Shown one piece after another: positions 15,350 to 23,708 of a stretch of DNA of 64,000 nucleotides. Position 1 is the first letter of the stretch; each line of letters starts with the position of its first letter. The notes beneath the pieces were generated by a model. That model searched no databases. It saw only the letters and a program-made list of their open reading frames with translations, and had not been told where the DNA came from. The stretch is from SMAG-U1939 sp036376595 (GTDB lineage Bacteria; Chloroflexota; Ktedonobacteria; Ktedonobacterales; JADMIN01). The position numbers were made by a program, and so were the translations under genes. Location of the stretch: contig DASVAA010000189.1 of NCBI GenBank assembly GCA_036376595.1, positions 1 through 64,000 of the forward strand, written 5' to 3'.

Positions 15350-16558
15350 ATGCGGCAGACGCGGGAACCGGAGAGGGTGGACACGGACACGGACATGGAC
15401 ACGGCCAAGGCCGTGCCCAACGCGGCGCATCCCTTCGACGCCAATGGGGTGCCGCGCGCGCTGTGGTGGGACGCCTCCGCCGGCTGCCTGCGGCTGATCG
15501 ACCAGACGCTGCTGCCGGACCGCTGCGAGGTGATCGCTTGCCGAGACGCGGACTCGGTGGCCGAAGCAATCCGCACGCTGCGGGTACGCGGGGCGCCGGC
15601 GATCGGCGTGGCAGCGGCGTATGGGCTGGCGCTCGATGCGCGTGCGATGCTGGCTGATGCGACCGCGGACGCGCTTGCCTCGGATGAGGCCGGGCGTCCA
15701 CCGGACGCCCCAGCGGCACGGCTGCGCGCGACGGCGAAGCAACTGCGCACGACACGGCCCACGGCGGTCAACCTTGGCTGGGCGCTCGACCGGATGCTGC
15801 GCGCGGCCCGGGAGCACTTCACAGGCGATGAGAGCGTGCGCACGCTGCCCGATGCGCTGCTGGCCGAGGCGGATGCTATCGCCGCCGAAGACGCCGCCGC
15901 CTGCCAGGCGATGGGCGCGCTCGGCGCGGAGCTGATCGCCGATGGCGACACGCTGCTGACGCACTGCAACGCCGGGGCGCTGGCGACCGCCGGCATCGGC
16001 ACCGCGCTGGCGCCGATCTTCGTCGCGCACGCCTCCGGCAAGCGGCTGCACGTCTACGTGGACGAGACGCGGCCGGTGCTGCAAGGGGCGCGGCTGACGG
16101 CGTGGGAGCTGCAGCGCGCGGGCGTGCCGCTGACGCTGATCAGCGACAACATGGCCGCGCACTTCATGCGCCACGGCGGCATCCGCGCTGTGTTCGTCGG
16201 TGCGGACCGCATCGCGGCCAATGGCGATACCGCCAACAAGATCGGCACCTACGGCCTGGCGGTGCTGGCGCGGGCGCACGGTATCCCGCTCTACATCGTC
16301 GCGCCGCGCTCGACGGTGGACCTCTCGCTGCCCAGCGGCGATACGATCCCCATCGAGCAGCGCGCGGCGGCCGAGGTGACGCACGTGCGTGGGGTGGCGC
16401 TCGCGCCGGCGGGCGTGCTGGCCGCGAATCCGGCTTTTGACGTCACGCCCGCGGAGTACATCACGGCGATCGTCACCGAGGCGGGCATCGCGCGGCCGCC
16501 GTTCGGACCCGCGCTGGCGAAACTCTGCGCGGCGAAGTCGGCTCACATATCATCGTAA
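15350..16558 (+). CDS. mtnA: Methylthioribose-1-phosphate isomerase
   Basis: Converts 5-methylthioribose-1-phosphate to methylthioribulose-1-phosphate in methionine salvage. RGAPAIGVAAAYG, LTHCNAGALATAGIGTAL (catalytic Cys206 counted from this start), VDETRPVLQGARLTAWEL, SDNMAAHFM and GADRIAANGDTANKIGTYGLA are all present, the last with the catalytic Asp. 402 residues from the ATG at 15350; another ATG at 15395 would give 387, closer to the usual 340-370, so the true start is uncertain. Transcription is predicted to be under the SAM-I riboswitch. A 20-bp palindrome is read in frame at about residues 114-121. A PfkB kinase follows after 67 nt. Confidence 0.93.
   Translation: MRQTREPERVDTDTDMDTAKAVPNAAHPFDANGVPRALWWDASAGCLRLIDQTLLPDRCEVIACRDADSVAEAIRTLRVRGAPAIGVAAAYGLALDARAMLADATADALASDEAGRPPDAPAARLRATAKQLRTTRPTAVNLGWALDRMLRAAREHFTGDESVRTLPDALLAEADAIAAEDAAACQAMGALGAELIADGDTLLTHCNAGALATAGIGTALAPIFVAHASGKRLHVYVDETRPVLQGARLTAWELQRAGVPLTLISDNMAAHFMRHGGIRAVFVGADRIAANGDTANKIGTYGLAVLARAHGIPLYIVAPRSTVDLSLPSGDTIPIEQRAAAEVTHVRGVALAPAGVLAANPAFDVTPAEYITAIVTEAGIARPPFGPALAKLCAAKSAHISS
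15692..15711. repeat. Dispersed palindrome inside mtnA
   Basis: GGGCGTCC-ACC-GGACGCCCC read in frame as GRPPDAP within mtnA, in a variable segment between ALASDEA and AARLRATAKQ. Confidence 0.8.
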
Positions 16559-16579
16559 GGGGCGCTCGGCGCACTCATT

Positions 16580-16620
16580 CTCCCCCTTCCCGATCACGGA
16601 AGGGGGCCAGGGGGTTAGGG
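16580..16620. repeat. Dispersed hairpin repeat, CCCCCTTCC family
   Basis: CCCCCTTCC / GGAAGGGGG with the tail CCAGGGGGTTAGG, between mtnA and the PfkB kinase. The same element in the opposite orientation follows ahcY at 19367; a related one is at 23961. Confidence 0.75.
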
Positions 16621-16625
16621 AACTC

Positions 16626-17570
16626 GTGGCGATAACGGCAGTCGGCTCGGTGGCGCTCGATACGGTCGAGACGCCCTTTGCCGCGGCGGAAGACGTGCTC
16701 GGCGGCGCGGCCTCGTACTTCGCGATGGCCGCCGCGCTCTACACGACGGTCAATATCGTGGCGGTCGTCGGTAGTGATTTTCCTGAGCGCTATCTGGGCT
16801 ACTTCAAGGAGCGCCACGCGGACCTGCGCGGTCTGCAGGTGACGGAGGGTGAGACCTTCCGCTGGGGCGCGCGCTACCACCTCGACATGAACGCGCGCGA
16901 CACGCTCTTTACCGCGCTCGGCGTCTTCGCGGGCTTCCATCCCGACGTTCCCGATGAGTACCGCCGCGCCGAGATCACCTTCCTCGGCAACATCCAGCCC
17001 TCGCTGCAGCTCGACGTGCTGCGCCAGGCGGAGCGCGACGCCACCTGCCTCCGCGCCCTCGACACTATGAACCTGTGGATCGAGACGGCACGCAAAGAGC
17101 TGCTCGATGTGCTGCGCTCGGTGGACATCGTGCTGATCGCCGAAGAGGAAGCGCGCCAGATCGCCGATACGCCCAGCCTCTCGAAGGCGGCGCACTATGT
17201 GCTCGACCTCGGCCCGCGTATGCTAGTCATCAAGCAGGGGTCGTATGGCTCGCTGCTCTTCGGCGCCGACGGCACGTACTTCGCCGCGCCGGCCTACCCG
17301 TTGGACGTGGTGCGCGATCCCACCGGCGCGGGCGATGCCTACGCGGGTGGGTTCCTGGGCTACCTGTGCCAGCGTCTGCATGCGGCGGGCACGCTGACCC
17401 CGCTGGACTACAAGCGCGCGCTGCTGCACGGCAACATCATGGGCGCCTTTGCCTGCGAGGACTTCAGCGTCGAGCGGCTGCGGGCGCTGACGCCGAGCGA
17501 CGTCGAGGACCGCTACCGCCAGCTCGTCGGCTTCACGCACGTCGAGGCCGGCACGTGGGACGGCAAATGA
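16626..17570 (+). CDS. PfkB-family sugar/nucleoside kinase
   Basis: 314 residues from a GTG start (VAITAVGSVALDTVETP), the first plausible codon after the inter-gene hairpin, with GGGA 5 nt upstream. The N-terminal VGSVALD, the GGAASYFAMAAAL segment and the C-terminal DPTGAGDAYAGGFLGYL (anion hole with catalytic Asp) define the PfkB family. It sits in the SAM-riboswitch unit between mtnA and ahcY. It might phosphorylate methylthioribose, feeding MtnA, or adenosine released by AhcY; neither can be chosen from sequence. Its stop overlaps the ATG of the next gene (ATGA). Confidence 0.88.
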   Translation: MAITAVGSVALDTVETPFAAAEDVLGGAASYFAMAAALYTTVNIVAVVGSDFPERYLGYFKERHADLRGLQVTEGETFRWGARYHLDMNARDTLFTALGVFAGFHPDVPDEYRRAEITFLGNIQPSLQLDVLRQAERDATCLRALDTMNLWIETARKELLDVLRSVDIVLIAEEEARQIADTPSLSKAAHYVLDLGPRMLVIKQGSYGSLLFGADGTYFAAPAYPLDVVRDPTGAGDAYAGGFLGYLCQRLHAAGTLTPLDYKRALLHGNIMGAFACEDFSVERLRALTPSDVEDRYRQLVGFTHVEAGTWDGK

Positions 17571-17800
17571 GCGATTATCGCTACACGATCCTGCTCCATC
17601 CCGACCAGGAGGAGGGGGGATATACGGTGATGGTTCCCGCGGTACCAGGTGTTATCACAGAGGGCGACACCATCGAAGAAGCCATCGCTATGGCGCGACA
17701 CGCAATCAAGCTGCACATCGAATGCCTGATTGCCGATGGTGAGCCTGTGTCCGAAGAGTCCGACCATCCGCAGGCGCTCGTCATCACCGTCGCGGCATAG
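17567..17800 (+). CDS. HicB-like small protein
   Basis: 77 residues reading YRYTILLHPDQEEGGYTVMVPAVPGVITEGDTIEEAIAMARHAI, the HicB partial RNase-H-like fold with the typical (Y/F)-VPxLPGx-GDTxEEA layout. HicB is normally the antitoxin to HicA, but no HicA-sized gene is next to it. It lacks an obvious C-terminal DNA-binding domain. The start overlaps the stop of the PfkB gene (ATGA), so it is translated with the SAM-cycle operon. It may be a stand-alone HicB-like protein rather than a toxin-antitoxin member. Confidence 0.8.
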   Translation: MSDYRYTILLHPDQEEGGYTVMVPAVPGVITEGDTIEEAIAMARHAIKLHIECLIADGEPVSEESDHPQALVITVAA

Positions 17801-18089
17801 GTCTGAATCACAGTCGAATAGATGAGCCGGATAGCAGATATTCGCGGCACATTGCCCGCGTCGCCACCGGCGCCGTGACCCCCGCAACGAGCTGGGCGCG
17901 TATGGAGGAGCGCATGCGGGGCACCCGGCGAGACGCGGTGAGCCGGGCTTGCGGGATGTTTCGCCTACCGGCGGCGAGCCGCCCGCACCAGCAACTCACC
18001 TACCAAGCTGACCGATTGGGGCGCGTCGCTTCACGACGAGCTGGGCGCGCCGTTCTTCCCTGGAGACCAGGGAGGGAGACACCATACAC
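17801..18089 (+). promoter_or_regulatory. Structured leader of ahcY, function unknown
   Basis: A gap of 289 nt without a gene. It holds hairpins CCCGGC/GCCGGG (about 17923-17946), GGCGG/CCGCC (about 17970) and CCCTGG-AGA-CCAGGG (18057-18071), the last running into the ribosome site GGGAGGGAG before the GTG at 18090. A 14-nt direct repeat ACGAGCTGGGCGCG occurs at 17887 and about 18035. A SAH-riboswitch was considered but is not supported. Confidence 0.35.
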
Positions 18090-19370
18090 GTGACTACCGT
18101 AACTCCAAGCGTCGGACACGACGTCAAAGACCTAGCCCTCGCGCCGCGCGGCAAGGCGCGCATCGAGTGGTCCGCCAAGGATATGCCTGTGCTGAGCCTG
18201 ATCCGTGAGCGCTTCGCCCAGGAGCAGCCACTCAAGGGCGTGCGCGTCTCGGCTTGCCTGCACGTCACCACCGAGACCGCCAACCTGATGAAGACCCTCA
18301 AGGCGGCCGGCGCCGACATCGTGCTCTGCGCCAGCAACCCGCTCTCCACCCAGGACGACGTGGCGGCCTCGCTGGTGGTGAATGAGGGCATCCCCGTCTA
18401 TGCCATCAAAGGCGAGGACACCGAAACCTACTACAAACACATCCGCGCGGCGCTCGACCACCAGCCGCAGATCACGATGGACGACGGCTGCGACCTCGTC
18501 TCGTCGCTGCACAAAGACCGCCCCGATCTGATCCCCGACGTCATCTGCGGCACCGAGGAGACGACGACGGGCGTGATCCGCTTGCAAAGCATGGAGCGCG
18601 AGGGGGTGCTCAAGTTCCCGGTGCTGGCGGTCAATGAGTCGGAGACCAAGCACTTCTTCGACAACCGCTACGGCACTGGCCAGAGCACGGTGGACGCGAT
18701 CGTCCGCGCCACCAACCTGCTGCTGGCGGGGCGCAACTTCGTCGTGCTGGGCTACGGCTGGTGCGGCAAGGGTGTGTCGTCGCGCGCGCGGGGGATGGGC
18801 GCCAACGTGATCGTCACCGAGGTCAACCCGGTGCGCGCCATCGAGGCGGTGATGGATGGCTTCCGCGTGATGCCGATGAGCCAGGCGGCCGCGATCGGCG
18901 ACATCTTCGTCTCCGTCACCGGCGACCTGCATGTGATCGACCGGGCGCACATCGAGCGCATGAAGAACGGCGCGATCATCGCCAACTCCGGCCACTTCAA
19001 CGACGAGATCAACATCCCGGCGCTGGAGGAGCTGGCGATCGGCGGCCATCGCCCGGCGCGCGACTTCGTCGAGGAGTACACGCTGGCCGACGGACGCAAC
19101 GTCTACCTGCTGGCCGATGGGCGGCTGGTGAACCTTTCGGCGGCCGAGGGGCACCCGGCGAGCGTGATGGACATGAGCTTCGCCAACCAGGCGCTGGGCG
19201 CGGAGTACATGTACCAGCACGCCAACGAGCTGACCCCGCGAGTCTACACCATCCCCACCGAGATTGACCAGCAGATCGCGCGGCTCAAGCTGCGCGCGAT
19301 GGGCATTGGCATTGACGAGCTGACGCCGGAGCAGGTCGCCTACCTGGGCGCGTGGGAATCGGGGACCTAA
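18090..19370 (+). CDS. ahcY: Adenosylhomocysteinase
   Basis: Hydrolyses S-adenosylhomocysteine to adenosine and homocysteine, completing the SAM cycle. 426 residues starting at GTG (18090) after GGGAGGGAG. HVTTETANLMKTL, SNPLSTQDDVAASL, DDGCDLV, GTEETTTGV and the NAD-binding segment VVLGYGWCGKGVSSRARGMGA are all present, as is GHFNDEI. It lacks the 40-residue insertion seen in some bacterial and eukaryotic forms, resembling the archaeal/Thermotoga length. It lies in the same direction between the mtnA-PfkB block and metK. Its TAA stop is embedded in a dispersed repeat. Confidence 0.96.
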   Translation: MTTVTPSVGHDVKDLALAPRGKARIEWSAKDMPVLSLIRERFAQEQPLKGVRVSACLHVTTETANLMKTLKAAGADIVLCASNPLSTQDDVAASLVVNEGIPVYAIKGEDTETYYKHIRAALDHQPQITMDDGCDLVSSLHKDRPDLIPDVICGTEETTTGVIRLQSMEREGVLKFPVLAVNESETKHFFDNRYGTGQSTVDAIVRATNLLLAGRNFVVLGYGWCGKGVSSRARGMGANVIVTEVNPVRAIEAVMDGFRVMPMSQAAAIGDIFVSVTGDLHVIDRAHIERMKNGAIIANSGHFNDEINIPALEELAIGGHRPARDFVEEYTLADGRNVYLLADGRLVNLSAAEGHPASVMDMSFANQALGAEYMYQHANELTPRVYTIPTEIDQQIARLKLRAMGIGIDELTPEQVAYLGAWESGT

Positions 19371-19405
19371 CCCCCTGGCCCCCTTCCCTGCAAGGGAAGG
19401 GGGAA
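19367..19405. repeat. Dispersed hairpin repeat, CCCCCTTCC family
   Basis: CCTAACCCCCTGG followed by CCCCCTTCCC-TGCA-GGGAAGGGGG. It includes the ahcY stop codon and could double as a terminator stem, though no T-tract follows. Confidence 0.75.
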
Positions 19406-19447
19406 TCGTAGCGATGGGTGGGGAGCGGTTGCTTCGCTCCTCATCCT

Positions 19448-19569
19448 GTAGGGCAGGGGCGTCCGGCGGACGCCTGTTGTAGCGATGGGGCGTGGCGAGT
19501 CAGCGCGCCCGAGATGTAGCGATGGGGCGGCCGGGCCGCTCCGATGCGGAGGGGCGTCCAGCGGACGCC
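19448..19569. repeat. Two GGGCGTCC-family palindromes and three GTAGCGATGGG words
   Basis: Palindromes GGGGCGTCC-GGC-GGACGCC (19456-19474) and GGGGCGTCC-AGC-GGACGCC (19551-19569). The word GTAGCGATGGG occurs three times between 19407 and 19530. The whole ahcY-metK gap is repeat-like; no riboswitch was found there. Confidence 0.7.
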
Positions 19570-19610
19570 GAGCGGGCGCCGGTGAGGCGCAGCAGAAAGA
19601 GTATGTGGCA

Positions 19611-20870
19611 ATGTCTACCAGCTTCATGAGCGACCCGCGGGCGTTCTTCACCAGCGAAAGTGTGACCGAGGGGCACCCCGACAAGCTCTGCGACCAGATC
19701 AGCGACGGCGTGCTCGATGCGCTGCTGGCCGAGGACCCGCTTGCGCGCGTGGCGTGCGAGACGGCGACGACGACCGGCCTGGTGCTGGTCTGCGGCGAGA
19801 TCACGACCACCGCATGGGCCGATATCCCCGAGATCGTGCGCAACACGATCAAGAACGTCGGCTATATTGACGCACGCTACGGCTTCGATTACCGCACCTG
19901 CGGCGTGACGACCTCGATCGGCAAGCAAAGCCCCGATATCGATCGCGGCGTCAGCTCGTCGCTAGAGTATCGCGAGCGCGCGGCGGCCGGCGAGCTATCG
20001 GACGCCGAGCTGGACGCTATCGGCGCCGGCGACCAGGGCATGATGATCGGCTTCGCCTGCAACGAGACGCCGGAGCTGATGCCGGCGACGATCAGCTTCG
20101 CGCACAAGCTCACGCGCCGCCTCTCGGAGGTGCGCCGCGCCTCGTGGGGTGGCGACGGCCCGATGGCCTACCTGCGGCCCGACGGCAAGAGCCAGGTGAC
20201 GGTGCAGTACGAGCACGGCCGGCCGGTGCGCGTGGACACGGTGGTCGTCTCGACCCAGACCAGCGACGAGCCGACGTACGAGCAGATCAAGGCCGACGTG
20301 ATCGAGCACATCATTCGTCCGGTGCTGCCAGCCGAGATGCTCGACGGCCACACCAAGTTCTACGTCAACCCGACGGGGCGTTTCGTGATCGGCGGGCCAA
20401 TGGGCGACGCCGGACTGACCGGCCGCAAGATCATCGTGGACACCTACGGCGGCATGGCACGCCACGGCGGTGGCGCGTTTTCGGGCAAAGATCCGAGTAA
20501 AGTAGACCGTTCCGGCGCCTACGCCGCGCGCTACGTAGCGAAGAACATCGTCGCCGCGGGGCTGGCCGACCGCTTCGAGCTGCAGATCGCGTACGCCATC
20601 GGCGTTGCGCGTCCGCTCTCGATCTTCGTCGAGACGTTTGGCACCGGCAAGGTCCCGGACGCGAAGCTGATCGAGCTGATCCGCGAGCACTTCGATCTGC
20701 GTCCGGCGGGGATCATCCGGGCGCTGAACCTGCGCCGGCCGATCTACCAGCCGACCGCCGCGTTCGGCCACTTTGGCCGCACCGACATTGACCTGCCCTG
20801 GGAGCGCACCGACAAGGCTGAGGCGCTGCGCCAGGCAGTTGGCTTGGCAGCCGCTGGCACCCGCAGCTAG
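19611..20870 (+). CDS. metK: S-adenosylmethionine synthetase
   Basis: Makes SAM from ATP and methionine. 419 residues. FTSESVTEGHPDKLCDQISD carries the catalytic His and metal-binding Asp; the methionine-loop region and the hexapeptide GAGDQG (here IGAGDQGMMIGFA) follow, then the P-loop GGGAFSGKDPSKVDRS and the C-terminal ALNLRRPIYQPTAAFGHFGR. The ATG at 19611 is chosen as the family N-terminus; the upstream ribosome site (AGAAAGAG) is weak. With ahcY and mtnA it covers SAM synthesis, SAH removal and a salvage step. Confidence 0.97.
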   Translation: MSTSFMSDPRAFFTSESVTEGHPDKLCDQISDGVLDALLAEDPLARVACETATTTGLVLVCGEITTTAWADIPEIVRNTIKNVGYIDARYGFDYRTCGVTTSIGKQSPDIDRGVSSSLEYRERAAAGELSDAELDAIGAGDQGMMIGFACNETPELMPATISFAHKLTRRLSEVRRASWGGDGPMAYLRPDGKSQVTVQYEHGRPVRVDTVVVSTQTSDEPTYEQIKADVIEHIIRPVLPAEMLDGHTKFYVNPTGRFVIGGPMGDAGLTGRKIIVDTYGGMARHGGGAFSGKDPSKVDRSGAYAARYVAKNIVAAGLADRFELQIAYAIGVARPLSIFVETFGTGKVPDAKLIELIREHFDLRPAGIIRALNLRRPIYQPTAAFGHFGRTDIDLPWERTDKAEALRQAVGLAAAGTRS

Positions 20871-20891
20871 ACTGGGCTGATCGTTGTCAGA

Positions 20892-20948
20892 GCCGCACCT
20901 GCACCGAGAGCCACGCCGCCAGAGCGTGTACAGAGGTGTAGGTGCGGC
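20892..20948. repeat. Inverted repeat downstream of metK
   Basis: GCCGCACCTGCACC (20892-20905) pairs with GGTGTAGGTGCGGC (20935-20948), 14 bp with one wobble and a 29-nt loop. No T-tract follows. It separates metK from the endonuclease remnant. Confidence 0.65.
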
Positions 20949-21002
20949 CTGTTGCTATGATGGGGACGGTGTTGAGCAGCGCGGCGAAATGAGGTAGCTT
21001 CG

Positions 21003-21735
21003 ATGCGTAGTGGGAAGGTGTTGTTGACCCGCTACGAGATCAACTGGCTGGCAGGACTGCTGGAAGCTGAAGGTTGCTTCATGGCGGGTACACCGAGCCA
21101 GCCGCGCACGCCGCGCATGTACATCGGAATGACCGACTACGACATCATTGAGCGTGTAGCGGCCATGCTGCACTCCAGTATCAAGCACTTCAGGATAGAC
21201 GCCGAAGGTTTGAAGCCGCAGTATTCTATTCAGGTAGGAGGTGGCTCATTCGTCTCGTTGACAGCGTTGCTTCGGCCGCTGATGGGACAACGGCGACAGG
21301 ATCAGATCGAGCGGGCGCTGTCGTGTTACGCCAAGGCCATTGCGTATCCCTCTCGTGCATTTGAGGTTATTGATCCTGATTCGGAGGGGTGCGAACGACA
21401 CTGGTTAGCTGGCTATCTGGAGGGTGAAGGCCATTTCGGTTTACAGCAGTTCAGCACCAGGTCTGGTCCGTACGCCTATGCGCACTTCGAGGTTTGCTCG
21501 ACGGATCGCGACGTCATCGAGCACGTGAAGAGCCTGCTCCACGACCTGTACGCGATTGATCTCAACATCCAGATATGAAGGCAGCAAGCTCGTGCATCGG
21601 CTCAGCACGACTGGAGCGAAGGCGCGAGCGATCATGAAGGACCTTTGCCCTTTGCTGGGCTTGAGGCGACAGGAGATGATCCGAGCGGCACTGGGGGCCG
21701 ATGCCGGAGAGAGGCGTGCAGCATTCGCGCCGTAG
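21003..21735 (+). pseudogene. LAGLIDADG homing-endonuclease-like gene, frameshifted
   Basis: Two LAGLIDADG helices are clear: WLAGLLEAEGCF near the start and WLAGYLEGEGHF near residue 133, so this is a two-motif (monomeric) type. The first frame stops at 21578 after LNIQI. A +1 shift at about 21567-21577 continues the family pattern RYEGSKLVHRLSTTGAKARA, then IMKDLCPLLGLRRQEMIRAAL, to a TAG at 21733. The second LAGLIDADG Asp/Glu and strands look well preserved, so the break is recent or a sequencing error. It is free-standing: no intron or intein sequences are visible at its sides. Base usage is less GC-rich than its neighbours, fitting a mobile origin. Confidence 0.75.
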
Positions 21736-21766
21736 ATTGCGAGCAGAGCTGCGGGAGGTAGACTTC

Positions 21767-22057
21767 ATGCAAGCTGGTAGCAAGCCAATACAATTCGATG
21801 AGTTCGTGACGAATGCCGCCGCCATCCTCGAGGATATCGAGGCGGAGGGCAAGGGCGTGCTCATCGAGTGGCGCGGCAAGGTCTACACAGTGCGGCCGAA
21901 GTCGCGGCGGCGCTCACGCAAGCACGCGCAATTTACAGAAGAAGATAGCATCTTCAAGCTTGCTGGAGCTGGCCGCTCCGCTGAGCCGACGGATATCGCC
22001 AAGCACAAGCACGATTATCTTGCCGAAGTGGCCTCCGACTTACATCAGCATACGTAA
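21767..22057 (+). CDS. Antitoxin-like small protein (Phd/VapB type)
   Basis: 96 residues. The first half, FDEFVTNAAAILEDIEAEGKGVLIEWRGKVYTVRP, resembles the Phd/YefM fold; the tail SIFKLAGAGRSAEPTDIAKHKHDYLAE is the pattern of antitoxins that usually precede a PIN-domain toxin. GGGAGG lies 10 nt before the ATG. The gene downstream is an FAD enzyme, not a toxin, and none is upstream, so it is an orphan here. Assignment is from pattern recall and is moderate. Confidence 0.6.
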   Translation: MQAGSKPIQFDEFVTNAAAILEDIEAEGKGVLIEWRGKVYTVRPKSRRRSRKHAQFTEEDSIFKLAGAGRSAEPTDIAKHKHDYLAEVASDLHQHT

Positions 22058-22148
22058 CGCCCGCACGTCCGCGCTACACTGTCCCTCGCGGGCCGGCGGT
22101 CCATCTATGCCGGCAGTCGCCGCGTCCATCCCGCGCCAGGAGATCGCT

Positions 22149-23702
22149 ATGCCCCACGCCGCGCCATCCACACCACTGCGCCCCGAGCACGCCATCGTGA
22201 TCGGCGGCAGCATGGCGGGGCTGCTCGCCGCGCGCGTGCTGGCGGACTCGTTTGCGCGCGTCACGCTGATCGAGCGCGACCGCTTCCCCGACGGGCCGGT
22301 CTTTCGCGCCGGTGTGCCGCAGTCGCGCCACGCGCACATCCTACTGCTGCGCGGGCGGCTGCTGCTGGAGCAGTTCTTTCCGGGCATCGTCGCGGAGCTG
22401 CGTGCGAGCGGCGCCGAGAATGTCAACTGGCCGCGCGACATGCTGTGGCTCAGCCCCGGCGGCTGGAGCGCTCGCTACGATGGCATCGAGATGCTCACGG
22501 GCAGCCGCGAGCTGATCGAGTGGACCGTGCGGCGGCGTGTCGCGGCGCTGCCGGCCATGCGCTTCGTCGAGCGTTGCGACGCCGTGGGGCTGCTGCCGAG
22601 TGCGGACGGCAAGGCGGTGGCCGGGGTGCGGCTGCGGCATCGCGACAGTGCCGCTGGCGACGAGGATGGTGAGGCGCCGCCACTACGCAAGGATGAGGAG
22701 TTGGCCGCGGACCTGGTGGTGGACGCCAGTGGGCGCGACTCCCAGGCGCCGCGCTGGCTGGAGGCGCTGGGCTATCCCGCGCCGGAGCAGGTGACGATCA
22801 ATCCGCTGTTGGGCTACGGTAGCCGCTACTACGCGCGCCCGCCCGATCTCGACCTGGGCTGGCAGGGCGCGCTCTTCTCCGGCACGCCGGCCGCACCGCG
22901 CGCTGCCGTGCTGCTGCCGATCGAGGGCAACCGCTGGCATGTGACGGTGGCCGGCATGGGCGGCGACTACCCGCCGACTGATAACGCCGGCTTCCTCGAA
23001 TTCCTACGCGAGCTGCGCAGTCCGCTGCTCTACGACGTGCTGCGCGACGCCGCGCCGCTCTCGCCGGTGGTCGGCTACCGGCGCACCGAGAACCAGATGC
23101 GGCGCTACGAGCGTCTCGCGCACCGCCCGGAGCGCTTCGTCGTGCTGGGCGACGCCGCGTGCGCCTTCAATCCGATCTACGGCCAGGGGATGACCGTTGC
23201 GGCGCTGTCGGCGGATCTGCTGGGGACATGCCTGCGCGAGCGGGCGTCCAGTGGAGACGGGCAGCGGGCGTCCACCGGACGCCCCTACGATGGCCGTCGA
23301 TCTAGCGGGGACTTCGGCGGTGTGGCGGGCGACTTCCAGCGTCGGCTAGCGGGTGTCATCGGGCTGGCGTGGCTGCTGGCGACCGGCGAGGACACGCGCT
23401 ACCCGACCACGCAGGGGCCGCGCCCCGGCATGAGCGCACGGCTCGCACATCGCTACTTCGACCGCGTGATCGCCGCCACCACCGATACACCGCACGTCGG
23501 GCGCACGTTCCTCAGCGTCGCGCACCTGCTGATCCCGCCGTCCGCGCTGTTCTCGCCGCGCATCGCCTACGCCGCGCTGGCGACTGGCAAGCACGAGGGG
23601 CTGCCCGCGCCGCCGCTGCGCCTCCAGCCGCCGGATGCATCCGCGCTGCCGGCGGCTGTCGCGGCTGATACACGCCAATCCGGCGACGAAGCCGGCGAGT
23701 AA
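22149..23702 (+). CDS. FAD-dependent monooxygenase (epoxidase/geranylgeranyl-reductase-like)
   Basis: 517 residues. The Rossmann motif AIVIGGSMAGLLAARVL and the ERDRFPDGP segment bind FAD; the second motif RFVVLGDAACAFNPIYGQGMTVAALSADLL contacts the isoalloxazine. The gene belongs to the PHBH-fold monooxygenases common in Chloroflexota and Streptomyces. The substrate is unknown. The start is set by AGGAG before 22149. A block of about 30 residues (near ERASSGDGQRASTGRPYDGR, about residues 364-385) is encoded by palindromic repeats inserted after the FAD motif, an unusual insertion. Confidence 0.85.
   Translation: MPHAAPSTPLRPEHAIVIGGSMAGLLAARVLADSFARVTLIERDRFPDGPVFRAGVPQSRHAHILLLRGRLLLEQFFPGIVAELRASGAENVNWPRDMLWLSPGGWSARYDGIEMLTGSRELIEWTVRRRVAALPAMRFVERCDAVGLLPSADGKAVAGVRLRHRDSAAGDEDGEAPPLRKDEELAADLVVDASGRDSQAPRWLEALGYPAPEQVTINPLLGYGSRYYARPPDLDLGWQGALFSGTPAAPRAAVLLPIEGNRWHVTVAGMGGDYPPTDNAGFLEFLRELRSPLLYDVLRDAAPLSPVVGYRRTENQMRRYERLAHRPERFVVLGDAACAFNPIYGQGMTVAALSADLLGTCLRERASSGDGQRASTGRPYDGRRSSGDFGGVAGDFQRRLAGVIGLAWLLATGEDTRYPTTQGPRPGMSARLAHRYFDRVIAATTDTPHVGRTFLSVAHLLIPPSALFSPRIAYAALATGKHEGLPAPPLRLQPPDASALPAAVAADTRQSGDEAGE
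23242..23289. repeat. Dispersed palindromes inside the FAD monooxygenase gene
   Basis: A partial copy GGGCGTCCAGTGGA (23242-23255) followed by a full one, GGGCGTCC-ACC-GGACGCCCC-TACG (23266-23289). Both are read through in frame. Confidence 0.85.
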
Positions 23703-23708
23703 ATCCGC

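Noticed and set aside
17881..18089. SAH riboswitch before ahcY
   Set aside because: GGAGGAGCGCATGC resembles one conserved block, but the second block (CCAGGCUCG) and the pseudoknot partner were not found.
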